A stretch of 64,000 nucleotides of DNA, taken from contig LNEL01000048.1 of NCBI GenBank assembly GCA_001464935.1, positions 62,001 to 126,000 of the forward strand, written 5' to 3'. The stretch is from Gammaproteobacteria bacterium Ga0077536. Lineage in GTDB: Bacteria; Pseudomonadota; Gammaproteobacteria; Ga0077536. The translations under genes and the position numbers were made by a program. Position 1 is the stretch's first letter; the number at the start of each line of letters is the position of its first letter. Positions 28,798-38,090 of the stretch are shown here, one piece after another. The notes under the pieces are model-generated. The model did not search any database and was not told where the DNA came from. It saw only the letters and a list, made by a program, of their open reading frames with translations.

Positions 28798-30447
28798 CTA
28801 CGAGAACGCGATGCCGGCGTAGCCGCCCTGCGCCGCCGCCTGCAGGTGCTTCGCGTACTCGACGCCGCCCGTCGCGAAGATGTTGTAGCGCGTGTGCCCG
28901 TATTCGTGGCCTTCGAGATTGGAGTTGTAGCCGGTGATCCAGCTCTGCGCCTTGCTCATCAGAAGGCCCTGGTAGCTCGCCTTGACCGCATTGCACCAGG
29001 CCTGCTCGGCCTCCGGCTTCGCATCGAAGCGCGTATGACCGGCGTTCATCATGTGCGTGAGCAGCGGCACGATCCAGTCGACGGCAATTTCCGATCCGCG
29101 CGGGAAGTTCGCGGCCGCGGTCTGCGGCCCGCCCAGCATCACCATGTTCGGGAATCCGCTCACGAGCATGCCGAGATAGGTGACGGGACCGTCAGCCCAC
29201 TTGTCGCGGAGCGTCTGCCCGCCGAGACCACGGATGTCGATGCGATCGTAGGCGCCGGTGAACGCATCGAAGCCCGTCGCGTAGACGATGATGTCGAAGT
29301 CGAACGTCCGCTCGCGGGTGCAGAGGCCGGTCGGCGTGATGCGCTCGATCGGCGTCGCCTTCGAATCGACGAGTTCGACGTTGTCACGGTTGTAGGTTTC
29401 GAAGTAGTTCGTCTCGAGTGGCAGACGCTGGATGCCGAAGCCGTGGTCCTTCGGGATCAGGCGCTCGGCAAGCGCCGGATCCTTCACGCGCTGGCGGATG
29501 CGGTCGGCGATGTACGCCGAGATCTCCGCGTTGGCGTGTTCGTCGATGAAGATTTCCGCGAAGTTCGCGAGCCAGATGCCGAAGCCGGGTTCGTCGTAGA
29601 GCCGATCCCAGAACGCGCGGCGTTCCGCCGGCGGCACCTCGGAGAAGCGCCGGCTGTCCGGCACGTGTTCGAAGGCCGCCGGCGAGCGCGCGCAGGCGGC
29701 GAAGATCTCGTCGTACCGTGCGCGGATCGACGCCATCTCCGCGGCCGAGATCGGCCCGTTGTTCAGCGGCGCGGCCCAGTTCGCGCGCCGCTGGAACACC
29801 GTGAGGTGCGCGGCCTGCTGCGCAACGACCGGAATGATCTGGATCGCCGTCGCGCCGGTGCCGATGATGCCGACGCGCTTGCCGGTCAAATCGAGCGGTT
29901 CATGAGGCCAGTTCGAGGTGTGGAACGAGAGGCCCCTGAAATCGCTCATGCCGGGAATCTTCGGCAGCGTCGGCGTCGACAGCGGGCCGAGACCGGTGAC
30001 GACGACACGCGCGGACAGCGTGCGCCCGTCGCCGAGGCGCAGGTGCCAGAGGTCCGTCTGTTCATCGAAATGCATGACCTCGACCCGGCAACCGAACTGC
30101 ATGTGTTCGCGCAGTCCGAGCCGGTCGACGACGAAATTCAGGTAGCGCAGCGTTTCGGGCTGCGGCGAGAAACGTTCGGTCCAGTGCCACTCCTCGAGGA
30201 GTTCCTTCGAGAACGAGTAGCCGTAGGTGTAGCTTTCGGAGTCGAAGCGGGCACCGGGATAGCGGTTGTTGTACCAGGTGCCGCCGAGATCGCCGTTCGC
30301 GTCGAGCACCGTGGCGCGCACGCCGAGATCGACGAGCCGCTTGATCTGGTAGATGCCGGACACTCCCGCGCCGATGACGATCACGTCGTAGTCGCAGGGT
30401 GCTGCCATGGTCGAGGTCCGGAAGGCTTGAGTGGCTGACTTCGACAT
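28798..30447 (-). CDS. Baeyer-Villiger-type flavin monooxygenase (cyclohexanone monooxygenase-like)
   Basis: 549 residues. FAD site GAGVSGIYQ, then GGTWYNNRYPGARFDSESYTYGYS, the Baeyer-Villiger fingerprint FRGLSFHTSNWPHEP (FxGxxxHxxxWP) and the NADPH site GTGATAIQ. All are as in cyclohexanone and related monooxygenases, which insert oxygen next to a ketone. Start ATG 30447 has GAGG 6 bases upstream; ATG 30408, just before the FAD strand, has none. It shares only family-level likeness with the enzyme at 15060-16562. The substrate is unknown; the MFS gene downstream may supply it. Confidence 0.93.
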   Translation of the reverse strand: MSKSATQAFRTSTMAAPCDYDVIVIGAGVSGIYQIKRLVDLGVRATVLDANGDLGGTWYNNRYPGARFDSESYTYGYSFSKELLEEWHWTERFSPQPETLRYLNFVVDRLGLREHMQFGCRVEVMHFDEQTDLWHLRLGDGRTLSARVVVTGLGPLSTPTLPKIPGMSDFRGLSFHTSNWPHEPLDLTGKRVGIIGTGATAIQIIPVVAQQAAHLTVFQRRANWAAPLNNGPISAAEMASIRARYDEIFAACARSPAAFEHVPDSRRFSEVPPAERRAFWDRLYDEPGFGIWLANFAEIFIDEHANAEISAYIADRIRQRVKDPALAERLIPKDHGFGIQRLPLETNYFETYNRDNVELVDSKATPIERITPTGLCTRERTFDFDIIVYATGFDAFTGAYDRIDIRGLGGQTLRDKWADGPVTYLGMLVSGFPNMVMLGGPQTAAANFPRGSEIAVDWIVPLLTHMMNAGHTRFDAKPEAEQAWCNAVKASYQGLLMSKAQSWITGYNSNLEGHEYGHTRYNIFATGGVEYAKHLQAAAQGGYAGIAFS

Positions 30448-30610
30448 GGCAGGCCTCGTCGTGAAGAGTGCCGCTACTGTAGCAGCACGGCGAAATCGGC
30501 CGCGAGAGGAATCGGGGCCGACCACGCATTTCTTCACACGCTCAGCGCTGCAGGTTGCGATGCTGCGCTGTGGCGCAACATGCAGCGGGTGCCGCCCCCG
30601 GGGTCCGGCC

Positions 30611-30628
30611 CTGCCGCGAACGCGGCAG
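30611..30628 (-). terminator. Terminator-like hairpin after the small secreted protein gene
   Basis: CTGCCGCG (30611-30618) and CGCGGCAG (30621-30628) form a perfect stem with AA between (in practice 7 bp with a 4-base loop). It lies about 35 bases past the stop of the minus-strand gene at 30663-30953, upstream of the monooxygenase start. No U-tract. Confidence 0.5.
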
Positions 30629-30662
30629 CGGCCGACGGCGCCCGGGCGCATTCGCCCCCGAC

Positions 30663-30953
30663 TCAGTTCGTGAACGGCTCGGCCATCGCCTGCACCACGC
30701 CGACGCCGAAATTCGCGGCCCCCGCCACGAGCTGACCCGCGGCGCGCACGCCTCCCTTCACGCTGCCACTGACGACGCCGACCGGACCGTAGGCCTGCGT
30801 GTCCTGCGAGATGCCTTCGAACACTTTGACCGGCGAGGTGACGGCGTCGGCGACGCCGCCGGCGGCACGATTGACCCCGGATTCTTCAGCGAGCGCGGGC
30901 TGCGCGACGGCGAGGACGGAGGCAAGCGCGATGGTGAAAACGGATTTCTTCAT
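30663..30953 (-). CDS. Small secreted protein, resembles exosortase-system-associated TIGR04073 family
   Basis: 96 residues. A strong signal peptide (MKKSVFTIALASVLAVAQPALA) precedes a Gly/Val-rich mature part of about 74 residues with a repeating G-x-x-x-G pattern: AAGGVADAVTSPVKVFEGI, YGPVGVVSGSVKGGVRAAG, GAANFGVGVV. This layout is reminiscent of TIGR04073, small proteins common in genomes with PEP-CTERM/exosortase systems; the assignment is from memory of the family pattern and is tentative. GGAG lies 7 bases before ATG 30953. No cysteines, so probably not disulphide-linked. Confidence 0.7.
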   Translation of the reverse strand: MKKSVFTIALASVLAVAQPALAEESGVNRAAGGVADAVTSPVKVFEGISQDTQAYGPVGVVSGSVKGGVRAAGQLVAGAANFGVGVVQAMAEPFTN

Positions 30954-31160
30954 GAGGAAACTCCCGGATGATGCGTTGTTGATTCTGTTGTGTCGCCGGC
31001 AGGCATGCGTGACTGCGTCGACCCGTCGCAAGGTTTAGCAGCGCGCATGACGGGCTGCCGGGCCGACATCCGGAACTGCGATTGAATCGGGAAACATCGC
31101 AACACGGGAAGAATCCCTCTCAAGCGCCGGCGCGGGCCGGCCGCTGTAGTGCGATCGCGT

Positions 31161-31187
31161 TGCCCGTGCCCGGGGGGTGAACGGGCA
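31161..31187 (-). terminator. Possible hairpin terminator after the DEAD-box helicase gene
   Basis: TGCCCGT (31161-31167) pairs with ACGGGCA (31181-31187) around a 13-base loop, 38 bases past the helicase stop on the minus strand. The stem is short and no U-tract follows, so the call is weak. The rest of 30954-31224 shows no gene. Confidence 0.35.
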
Positions 31188-31224
31188 GAAGCCCGCAGTC
31201 CCCGACGCCAGGCCGCGCTGCCCG

Positions 31225-32361
31225 CTACTCCCCGACGACGTACACCTGCCCGTCGCGCACGCGCACCTGCTGCAGGCGGATCCCGAGCTCTTCCTCGTAG
31301 CGACGCACCAGGCGCGTGTCGCCCTCGGCCATCAGCGTGATGGCGACCCCGCGCGCGCCGGCACGCCCGGTCCGGCCGACACGGTGCAGGTAATCCCTGC
31401 TCTGCGTCGGCACGTCGAGATTGATGATGTGCGTGACGCCCTTGATGTCGAGGCCGCGCGCGGCAACGTCGGAGGCGAGCAGCACGCGCACCGCGCCGCT
31501 GCGGAAGCCGTCCATCGCCTGTTTGCGATCGAGCTTGTTCAGCGTGCCGCTCAGATCTGCGACCGGCACCGTCTGGCGTTCGAGCAGCGCCGCGACCTGT
31601 GCCGCAGTGTCGTTGCGATGGACGAAGACCATCGCCCGTTCAGGCAGCAACGCATGGAAGATCCGGCGCACCATGTCGGGCTTGTCGCGTTCATCGCAGA
31701 CGACGTAGAAATGTTCGATGTTCTCGTTCACGGCGACCGCGCCGGTCTTGACCATCGCCAGCGACGGCGCCAGTGCACTGACGGTGGCCGTGAGCGCGGC
31801 GTCTTCGGTCGCCGACACGAACACCAGTTGTCGCGTCGGCGGCGCCGCCCCGATCAGCGCGCGAATGTCCGGCAGTCCGTCGACGCCGAGCAGACGGTCG
31901 GCTTCGTCGACGATCAGGTAGCGCAGCTGCTGCAGTTTCAGCTTGCGCATCTCGACGAGCTCGCGAATCCGGCCGGGCGAGCCGACCACGAGGTGCGGCT
32001 TCTTCTTGAGCTTGTCGAGCTGGCGATCGAGCGCGGTGCCGCCGATCAGCAGCAGGATGCGCGCGGCGCGGCCGGCATGTTGCGCCAGGTCTGTGCACTG
32101 GCGCTGAATCTGGATGGCGAGCTCGTGCGTCGGCGCGACGATGACCGCCTGCGTTGCCGCGAGCGACAGATCGAGGCCGTCGAAGACCGGCAGCAGGTAG
32201 GCGAGTGTCTTGCCGGTGCCGGTTTCGGCATGCAGGTAGGCGTTCCGGCCCTCGCGCAAGAGGGGTATCGCCGCCGTCTGGATGGCGGTGGGGATTGTGA
32301 TCTGCTGCCGGCCGAGGGCTGTGATCAGATCTTCCGGTACGGCGAGTGCTGTGAATGTCAT
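31225..32361 (-). CDS. DEAD-box ATP-dependent RNA helicase
   Basis: 378 residues with all core motifs in order: Q motif (IPTAIQTAAIP), Walker A AETGTGKT, PTHELA, GG, SPGRI, DEAD in VDEADRLLG, SAT, FVHRND, SDVAARGLDI and HRVGRTGRAG. There is no long basic C-terminal tail, so it is shorter than RhlE, RhlB or SrmB and close to the bare two-domain core. Likely roles are RNA unwinding in ribosome assembly or mRNA decay. AGGA lies about 6 bases before ATG 32361. Confidence 0.93.
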   Translation of the reverse strand: MTFTALAVPEDLITALGRQQITIPTAIQTAAIPLLREGRNAYLHAETGTGKTLAYLLPVFDGLDLSLAATQAVIVAPTHELAIQIQRQCTDLAQHAGRAARILLLIGGTALDRQLDKLKKKPHLVVGSPGRIRELVEMRKLKLQQLRYLIVDEADRLLGVDGLPDIRALIGAAPPTRQLVFVSATEDAALTATVSALAPSLAMVKTGAVAVNENIEHFYVVCDERDKPDMVRRIFHALLPERAMVFVHRNDTAAQVAALLERQTVPVADLSGTLNKLDRKQAMDGFRSGAVRVLLASDVAARGLDIKGVTHIINLDVPTQSRDYLHRVGRTGRAGARGVAITLMAEGDTRLVRRYEEELGIRLQQVRVRDGQVYVVGE

Positions 32362-32661
32362 GGGCAGTCCTGATCGGGTCCGTGAGCGCAGGCAGGCGGG
32401 AAGGGCGGTCGCACCGGCAGCCGCGGCGCGGCGATGGCCGGCCGGCGAGCGCATTGCGGTGCAGTGTAATGGAACGGGCGCCGTTCGCGCGCACACACGC
32501 AGCGCGTGGCGAGGTCATGTTGCAAAGCGGCATCGCGCAGCGCCGCGCTGGCGTGCCTCGCCGCGCGAGACTGGGGCGTGCGGTGATTGGCAAAACGGGC
32601 TGGACGCCAGCTCCGACGCTGTGGCTACAATGCGGCAGTCAGGTCAACCGAGAGTGTGCCC
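32362..32661. other. Divergent intergenic region
   Basis: 300 bases between the helicase gene and the catabolic-type hydrolase gene, which point away from each other. It should hold promoters for both. I could not identify a convincing -10/-35 pair or operator, and the open frames across it are Arg-rich shadows. Confidence 0.5.
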
Positions 32662-33489
32662 GTGAGCTATATCGACGCCATCGACAAAGTCGAGGTCCCC
32701 CGACCACCGAAGTATTACACGCCACCGCGGTTCGAGACCGTCAGCGGTCTGCCGATTGCCTATCGTCGTGAGGGCAGCGGCGAAGCCGTCGTGCTGCTGC
32801 ACGGCGCAGGCTTCACGCGCATGTGGATCCCGCTCTACCAGATGCTGGCCGCGGGCTGCGATTTCATTGCGCCCGAACAGCCGGGTTTCGGCGAGACACC
32901 GATGCCGAAATGGTTCCGCAACTTCGACGACCTGACGCTCCTCTACGATCAGCTGTTCGAACAGCTCGGGCTCGATCGCATTCACCTCATCGGCTTCTCG
33001 ATGGGCGGCTGGGCGGCGGCGGAATTCGCATCGTTCTACCCGCGCAGACTGAAGTCGCTGTCGTTGATCACGCCCGTCGGTCTGCGCCTGCCGGACAATC
33101 CGGGCGTCGACATCTTTCAGCTCGCGCCGGCGGAACTGATGGACCGACTGTTCATGGACAAGGCGGTGATGCGGGATTTCCTGCCCGACCCCGACAACTT
33201 CGACGAGGGCATCCATCTCTATTCCGAATTCTCGGCGGCCGCGCGCCTGATGTGGGCGCCGCGCTACAACCTCGCCCTTGAGCGCCGCCTGCAGCGGCTC
33301 ACCTGCCCGACGCTGGTCGTCGGCGGCGAGGTCGATCGCCTGGTGCCGAACGAAATGTCCGATCGCTATGCCGAGGTGCTGCCGAACAGCCGGCTCGTGC
33401 GCATTCCGGGCACCGGTCATGAACCCTGTCTCGAGCGGCCGCGCGAACTCGCCGACACGCTGCTCGGCTTCATAGCGGAGACCAAATGA
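32662..33489 (+). CDS. Alpha/beta hydrolase, possible C-C or ester bond hydrolase
   Basis: 275 residues with the hydrolase fold: oxyanion motif HGAGFTRMW, nucleophile Ser113 in GFSMGG, acid Asp in GEVDRLVP and catalytic His in GTGHEPC. The layout is like the meta-cleavage product hydrolases (MhpC/BphD type), but a simple esterase is equally possible. Start GTG 32662 has GAGAG 7 bases upstream. Its TGA overlaps the ATG of the luciferase-like monooxygenase gene, so the two are translationally coupled and probably act on successive compounds. Confidence 0.88.
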   Translation: MSYIDAIDKVEVPRPPKYYTPPRFETVSGLPIAYRREGSGEAVVLLHGAGFTRMWIPLYQMLAAGCDFIAPEQPGFGETPMPKWFRNFDDLTLLYDQLFEQLGLDRIHLIGFSMGGWAAAEFASFYPRRLKSLSLITPVGLRLPDNPGVDIFQLAPAELMDRLFMDKAVMRDFLPDPDNFDEGIHLYSEFSAAARLMWAPRYNLALERRLQRLTCPTLVVGGEVDRLVPNEMSDRYAEVLPNSRLVRIPGTGHEPCLERPRELADTLLGFIAETK

Positions 33490-34859
33490 TGAACAGGCTG
33501 CGTTTCTATTTCTTCCACCTGATGCCGTACCCGTACATTCCGCCGGCGGCTGACATCGACTCGAGTTGGGTGTCCCTGTCGAACAAGCACTACGACCCGC
33601 AGCGCGGCCGGATTCTGTACGAGGAATACATCGATCAGCTCGTCGCGTCCGAGCGCTACGGTTTCGACGGCGCGGTCGTCAATGAACACCATGCGAATTT
33701 CTACGGCACGATGCCGTCGCCGAACATCATTGCGGCGATGCTGATCCAGCGCACGCGGCACATCCCGATCGGCGTCATCGGCAATGCGATTCCGCTGCAC
33801 GGCAATCCGCTGCGCGTGGCCGAAGAAATCGCGATGCTCGACGTCATCTCCGGCGGCCGCATCATCTCGGGCTTCGTGCGTGGCATTGGCTGCGAATACT
33901 TCAACAACGGCGTGCCGCCCGGCGACTCGGTCGCGCGCTTCGACGAAGCGCACGACCTCATCATCAAGGCGTGGACCGATGACGGCCCGTTCACCTGGCA
34001 GGGCGAGCACTTCTACATTCCGAACGTGAACCCGGTGCCGCGCCCGATGCAGCAGCCGCATCCGCCGATCTGGATCCCGGGACAGGGTTCGCTGGAGACC
34101 CTGCAGTTCGTCGCGCGTCACCGCTATACCTACATGATGGTGTTCGCGCCGCTGTGGTTCACGAAGATGGCGTTCGACGGCCTGCGTGAGGAATGCCGGC
34201 GGCTCGGTTACGAGGCACCGAAAAGCATGTTCAACGCGTGTGTCCCGACGTACGTGGCCGAGACCGACGAGCAGGCGCACCGCGAGGCGAAGGCCCACCT
34301 GTCGTGGGTGTTCAACACCGGACTCAAGATTCCCGATCAGCTGTTCTTCCCGCCGGGTTACATGAGCACCAAATCCTTCCGCAACTTCGTCGGCGCGCTG
34401 AAGGCCGGCAAGGTCAAGCCGCAGCAGCAACTGAGCTACGACGAGCTCGTGAAGGATCGCTACATCATCGTCGGCTCGCCCGAAACGGTGAAGAACCAGC
34501 TGGGCGAATACTGCGACGAGGTGGGGGCAGGTGGCATTCTGGCGGTCGGTTCATCCTACGGCCCGATGCCGAACTGGATGGTGACCAAGAACATGCAGAT
34601 CTTCTCCGAGGAAGTGATGCCCGAGTTCCGCGCGAGCGACGGCAAGCCCGACTACCTGCGCGAGGAGCCGGTGGCGCCGCGCACGCGCGCCGAACTCGCC
34701 GCCCTCAAGGGGCGTCCGCCGGAGGCGGCGCGTTCGCGCGTGACGGGTGCCGATCAGCTGATCGATCACCGCGTCGCGCATCTGCCCGAGGTCATCGATG
34801 CGAGCATGCGGGGCCATGACTGGTCCCGCGACGAAGAACGTCCCGCCTCCGCGGGCTGA
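33486..34859 (+). CDS. Luciferase-like (LLM class) flavin-dependent monooxygenase
   Basis: 457 residues of the bacterial luciferase TIM-barrel family, which uses reduced FMN from a separate reductase. Typical segments are FDGAVVNEHHANFYGTMPSPN, HGNPLRVAEEIAMLDVISGGR and PPIWIPGQGSLET. The C-terminus carries about 60 extra residues rich in Arg and Pro. Family members hydroxylate or cleave C-C, C-S or N-containing substrates; several act in degradation of heterocycles and xenobiotics. No flavin reductase is adjacent. It overlaps the hydrolase gene by 4 bases and ends convergently at a strong hairpin. Confidence 0.9.
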   Translation: MMNRLRFYFFHLMPYPYIPPAADIDSSWVSLSNKHYDPQRGRILYEEYIDQLVASERYGFDGAVVNEHHANFYGTMPSPNIIAAMLIQRTRHIPIGVIGNAIPLHGNPLRVAEEIAMLDVISGGRIISGFVRGIGCEYFNNGVPPGDSVARFDEAHDLIIKAWTDDGPFTWQGEHFYIPNVNPVPRPMQQPHPPIWIPGQGSLETLQFVARHRYTYMMVFAPLWFTKMAFDGLREECRRLGYEAPKSMFNACVPTYVAETDEQAHREAKAHLSWVFNTGLKIPDQLFFPPGYMSTKSFRNFVGALKAGKVKPQQQLSYDELVKDRYIIVGSPETVKNQLGEYCDEVGAGGILAVGSSYGPMPNWMVTKNMQIFSEEVMPEFRASDGKPDYLREEPVAPRTRAELAALKGRPPEAARSRVTGADQLIDHRVAHLPEVIDASMRGHDWSRDEERPASAG

Positions 34860-34868
34860 GCGCTCACG

Positions 34869-34903
34869 GCCGCGGCTGACGGGCAGCCCCCGTCGGCCGC
34901 GGC
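34869..34903. terminator. Strong 15-bp hairpin between convergent genes
   Basis: Bases 34869-34883 pair with 34889-34903 through 15 positions, one of them a G-U pair, with a 5-base loop (34884-34888). It starts 9 bases after the monooxygenase stop and lies 34 bases past the stop of the opposing amidohydrolase gene. Its GC content makes it very stable; a U-tract is absent on both sides. It may act in both directions. Confidence 0.7.
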
Positions 34904-34936
34904 GCCGCGGTCATGGCGCCGTCGCGGTGCCGGCGC

Positions 34937-36619
34937 TCATACGCCGCCGTGCACCCACTGTCCGTCCAGCATCGTCGCCTCGACCCGGGCCGAACGGATC
35001 TCGTCTTCCGGACAGGTCATGAGATCGCGATCGAGGACGATGAGGTCGGCGCGCTTGCCGGATTCGATCGAACCGATCTCGTGCTCCATCCTGAGGGCCC
35101 ACGCGCCATTCCAGGTAAAGCAGCGCAGCGCCTCTTCGCGCGTGATGCGCTGCGCCGGGCCGATGACTTCGCCAGTCAGGCCGGCCTGGCGCGCGAGCGA
35201 CTGCCACACCGTGAACATCGCATCGTGCGGGCCCCAGTCGGTGCTCTGTGCAATCGGCACGCCGCCGTCCAGCCAGTCGCGCAACGGGATCGCGTGCTCG
35301 GCACAGGCCTCCCCCAGCCGCTGCCGATAGACTTCCGCGCCTTTGCCCCAGATGAAATTCGTGCTGGTGGTGGGGGCGATGCCGAGCCGCGCGCATTCGG
35401 CGATCTGCGCGCGGGTCGGAAACTCGCAGTGCTCCAGCACATGGCGCTTTTCGCGCAGCGGGCTTTCGCGGTCGATTTCGTCGAAGGCTTTAAGCGCGAT
35501 GCCGATCGAACCGCGACCGGCGGCCTCGGCATGGATGCGAAAGTTCATGCGCGCCGCGAGGCGCAGAATCTCCCGGTAGTGATCCCACGGGATCAGCGGT
35601 CCGGGGTGCACGAGATCGCCGAACGGGCCCGGATACGGGGCATCGTGGCAGGCCGCCCCGTGCCAGTACGGCCCATCGAGACCGACACTGCAGCCGACCA
35701 CCTTCAGCTGTGCGGTGCCGAATCCGCCGTTCGCCGCGAAGCGGACCGTTTTCAGATAACGCTCGATGTCGCCGAGGGACTGCCGGCCATCGATCTCGAA
35801 GGTGTAGAAGACGCGCACGGGCAGGCGTCCGTCGTTCAACAGCTCCGCGTACGCGCGCAGTTCCTCCGGATCGGTCAGATGCGCCTCGAGCAGCGTGGTG
35901 GTGCCGTGCGCCGAGAACCTGGGCGCGAGCGCGGCGATGCCGTCGCGGACATCCTCGTAAGCAGGACGGGGGGCGACGCGTTCGATGAGCTGGTACAGCG
36001 GGTCGGCGTTGTACAGCGGTTGCATCGCACCCTCGAGCAGGCCGGTGAGCCGGCCGTCTGCGTCGAGCTCGACTTTCGAATGCGGTGAACAGTCGAGACC
36101 CTGGCTGATGCCGGCGGCCCGCAGGGCGGCGCTGTTCAGCACGGCGAAGTTGGGCACGCGATTCGTCGGCGCCTGGATGTAGACCGGGTTGTCCGGCGCG
36201 ATGGCGTCGAGTTCGGCGAGGCTCGGGATCGCGCCTGCCGCGCGCAGGTGGTCGGCATTCAGAAAGTACGGCGGGTCGCCGATCGGCATCGCGACCACCC
36301 ATTCGCCCGGCCGTGCCGCTGACACACGCGCCTGCAGCCGGTCCAGGATCTCGCGCCTGGACGTGGCGCCGGTCAACGACACCTTCAGTTCGTCCAGCCC
36401 GAACAGCGCGACATGGCCGTGGGTGTCGACGAAGCCGGGCATCAGCGTGCGGCCGCCGAGATCGACCTCGCGGGCGCCGGCGGTCTTGAACTTGCGCATG
36501 TCCCGCGTGGTGCCGACGGCCAGGATGCGCTCATCCTTGACCACCACCGCTTCGGCCTGATCGAACGCGGCATTGACGGTGAGCACCTTGCCATTCACGA
36601 AGATCGTGGTGTGACCCAT
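34937..36619 (-). CDS. Amidohydrolase family protein (YtcJ-like)
   Basis: 560 residues of the amidohydrolase-3 group. The metal site starts with HxH in GFVDTHGHVALFG; later ligands are likely in RIHAEAAG and LEHCEF, with the catalytic Asp in QSTDWGPHD. An N-terminal beta sandwich (TTIFVNGKVLTVN) and its C-terminal return (GKRADLIVLDRDL) frame the barrel. Such enzymes hydrolyse amides, carbamates or cyclic amides. GAGGAGG is 5 bases before ATG 36619. It is divergent from the aminophenol-type operon with 126 bases between, suggesting shared control. Confidence 0.92.
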   Translation of the reverse strand: MGHTTIFVNGKVLTVNAAFDQAEAVVVKDERILAVGTTRDMRKFKTAGAREVDLGGRTLMPGFVDTHGHVALFGLDELKVSLTGATSRREILDRLQARVSAARPGEWVVAMPIGDPPYFLNADHLRAAGAIPSLAELDAIAPDNPVYIQAPTNRVPNFAVLNSAALRAAGISQGLDCSPHSKVELDADGRLTGLLEGAMQPLYNADPLYQLIERVAPRPAYEDVRDGIAALAPRFSAHGTTTLLEAHLTDPEELRAYAELLNDGRLPVRVFYTFEIDGRQSLGDIERYLKTVRFAANGGFGTAQLKVVGCSVGLDGPYWHGAACHDAPYPGPFGDLVHPGPLIPWDHYREILRLAARMNFRIHAEAAGRGSIGIALKAFDEIDRESPLREKRHVLEHCEFPTRAQIAECARLGIAPTTSTNFIWGKGAEVYRQRLGEACAEHAIPLRDWLDGGVPIAQSTDWGPHDAMFTVWQSLARQAGLTGEVIGPAQRITREEALRCFTWNGAWALRMEHEIGSIESGKRADLIVLDRDLMTCPEDEIRSARVEATMLDGQWVHGGV

Positions 36620-36733
36620 ACTGGCCTCCTCGCTGGTCGGTGCGTCGAGATTATCAGGAACATCGCAGCGACCGCATTCGTTTGCGCTTGAAGTCGCCTC
36701 GCGTCGCGCTTAGGCTCGACCGCAAGGATGCAC

Positions 36734-36739
36734 GAGGAG
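36734..36739 (+). promoter_or_regulatory. Ribosome binding site that sets the start of the RidA-family gene
   Basis: GAGGAG lies 6 bases before ATG 36746. An in-frame ATG at 36728 overlaps this site and would add six residues (MHEELP) not expected for the family, so 36746 is preferred. Confidence 0.6.
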
Positions 36740-36745
36740 TTGCCG

Positions 36746-37168
36746 ATGAAGGCCGAAGTCATTCCCGAGCAGGCAGTGCCCCGCGGCAAGTACCCGCATT
36801 TCAAACGCGCCGGCGATTACGTCTTCGTGTCGGGCATCAGCTCACGTCGCCCTGACAATACCTTCGTCGGCGCCGACGTCGATGCGCTGGGCACGGTGCG
36901 CTTCGATGTCCGGGCCCAGACCCGCGCCGTGCTCGAATCGATTGCCCGCATTCTCGCCCACGCCGGCGCGAGCCTGGCGGATGTCGTCGACGTCACGAGT
37001 TTTCTCGTCGACATGGGTGACTTCGCCGGCTACAACGAGGTCTACGGTGAGTTCTTCGATCACGACGGTCCGGCGCGCACCACTGTTGCGGTGCATCAGC
37101 TGCCTCATCCGCTGATCCGCATCGAGATCAAATGCACGGCCTATGTGCCGCGCCCGGTGGAGGCTTGA
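36746..37168 (+). CDS. RidA-family protein, probable 2-aminomuconate deaminase
   Basis: 140 residues of the RidA/YjgF/UK114 family. It has the subgroup features of 2-aminomuconate deaminase: [26 protein letters not shown], then [12 protein letters not shown] and [15 protein letters not shown] with the conserved Arg. That enzyme hydrolyses the enamine/imine formed after ring cleavage of 2-aminophenols, releasing ammonia. Its stop codon directly abuts the ATG of the dioxygenase catalytic subunit, which strongly supports the role. General imine-hydrolysing RidA activity remains an alternative. Confidence 0.9.
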   Translation: MKAEVIPEQAVPRGKYPHFKRAGDYVFVSGISSRRPDNTFVGADVDALGTVRFDVRAQTRAVLESIARILAHAGASLADVVDVTSFLVDMGDFAGYNEVYGEFFDHDGPARTTVAVHQLPHPLIRIEIKCTAYVPRPVEA

Positions 37169-38059
<891 letters not shown>

Positions 38060-38090
38060 GCCCCGGCCGCACCTTTCACACGGAGTTCGC

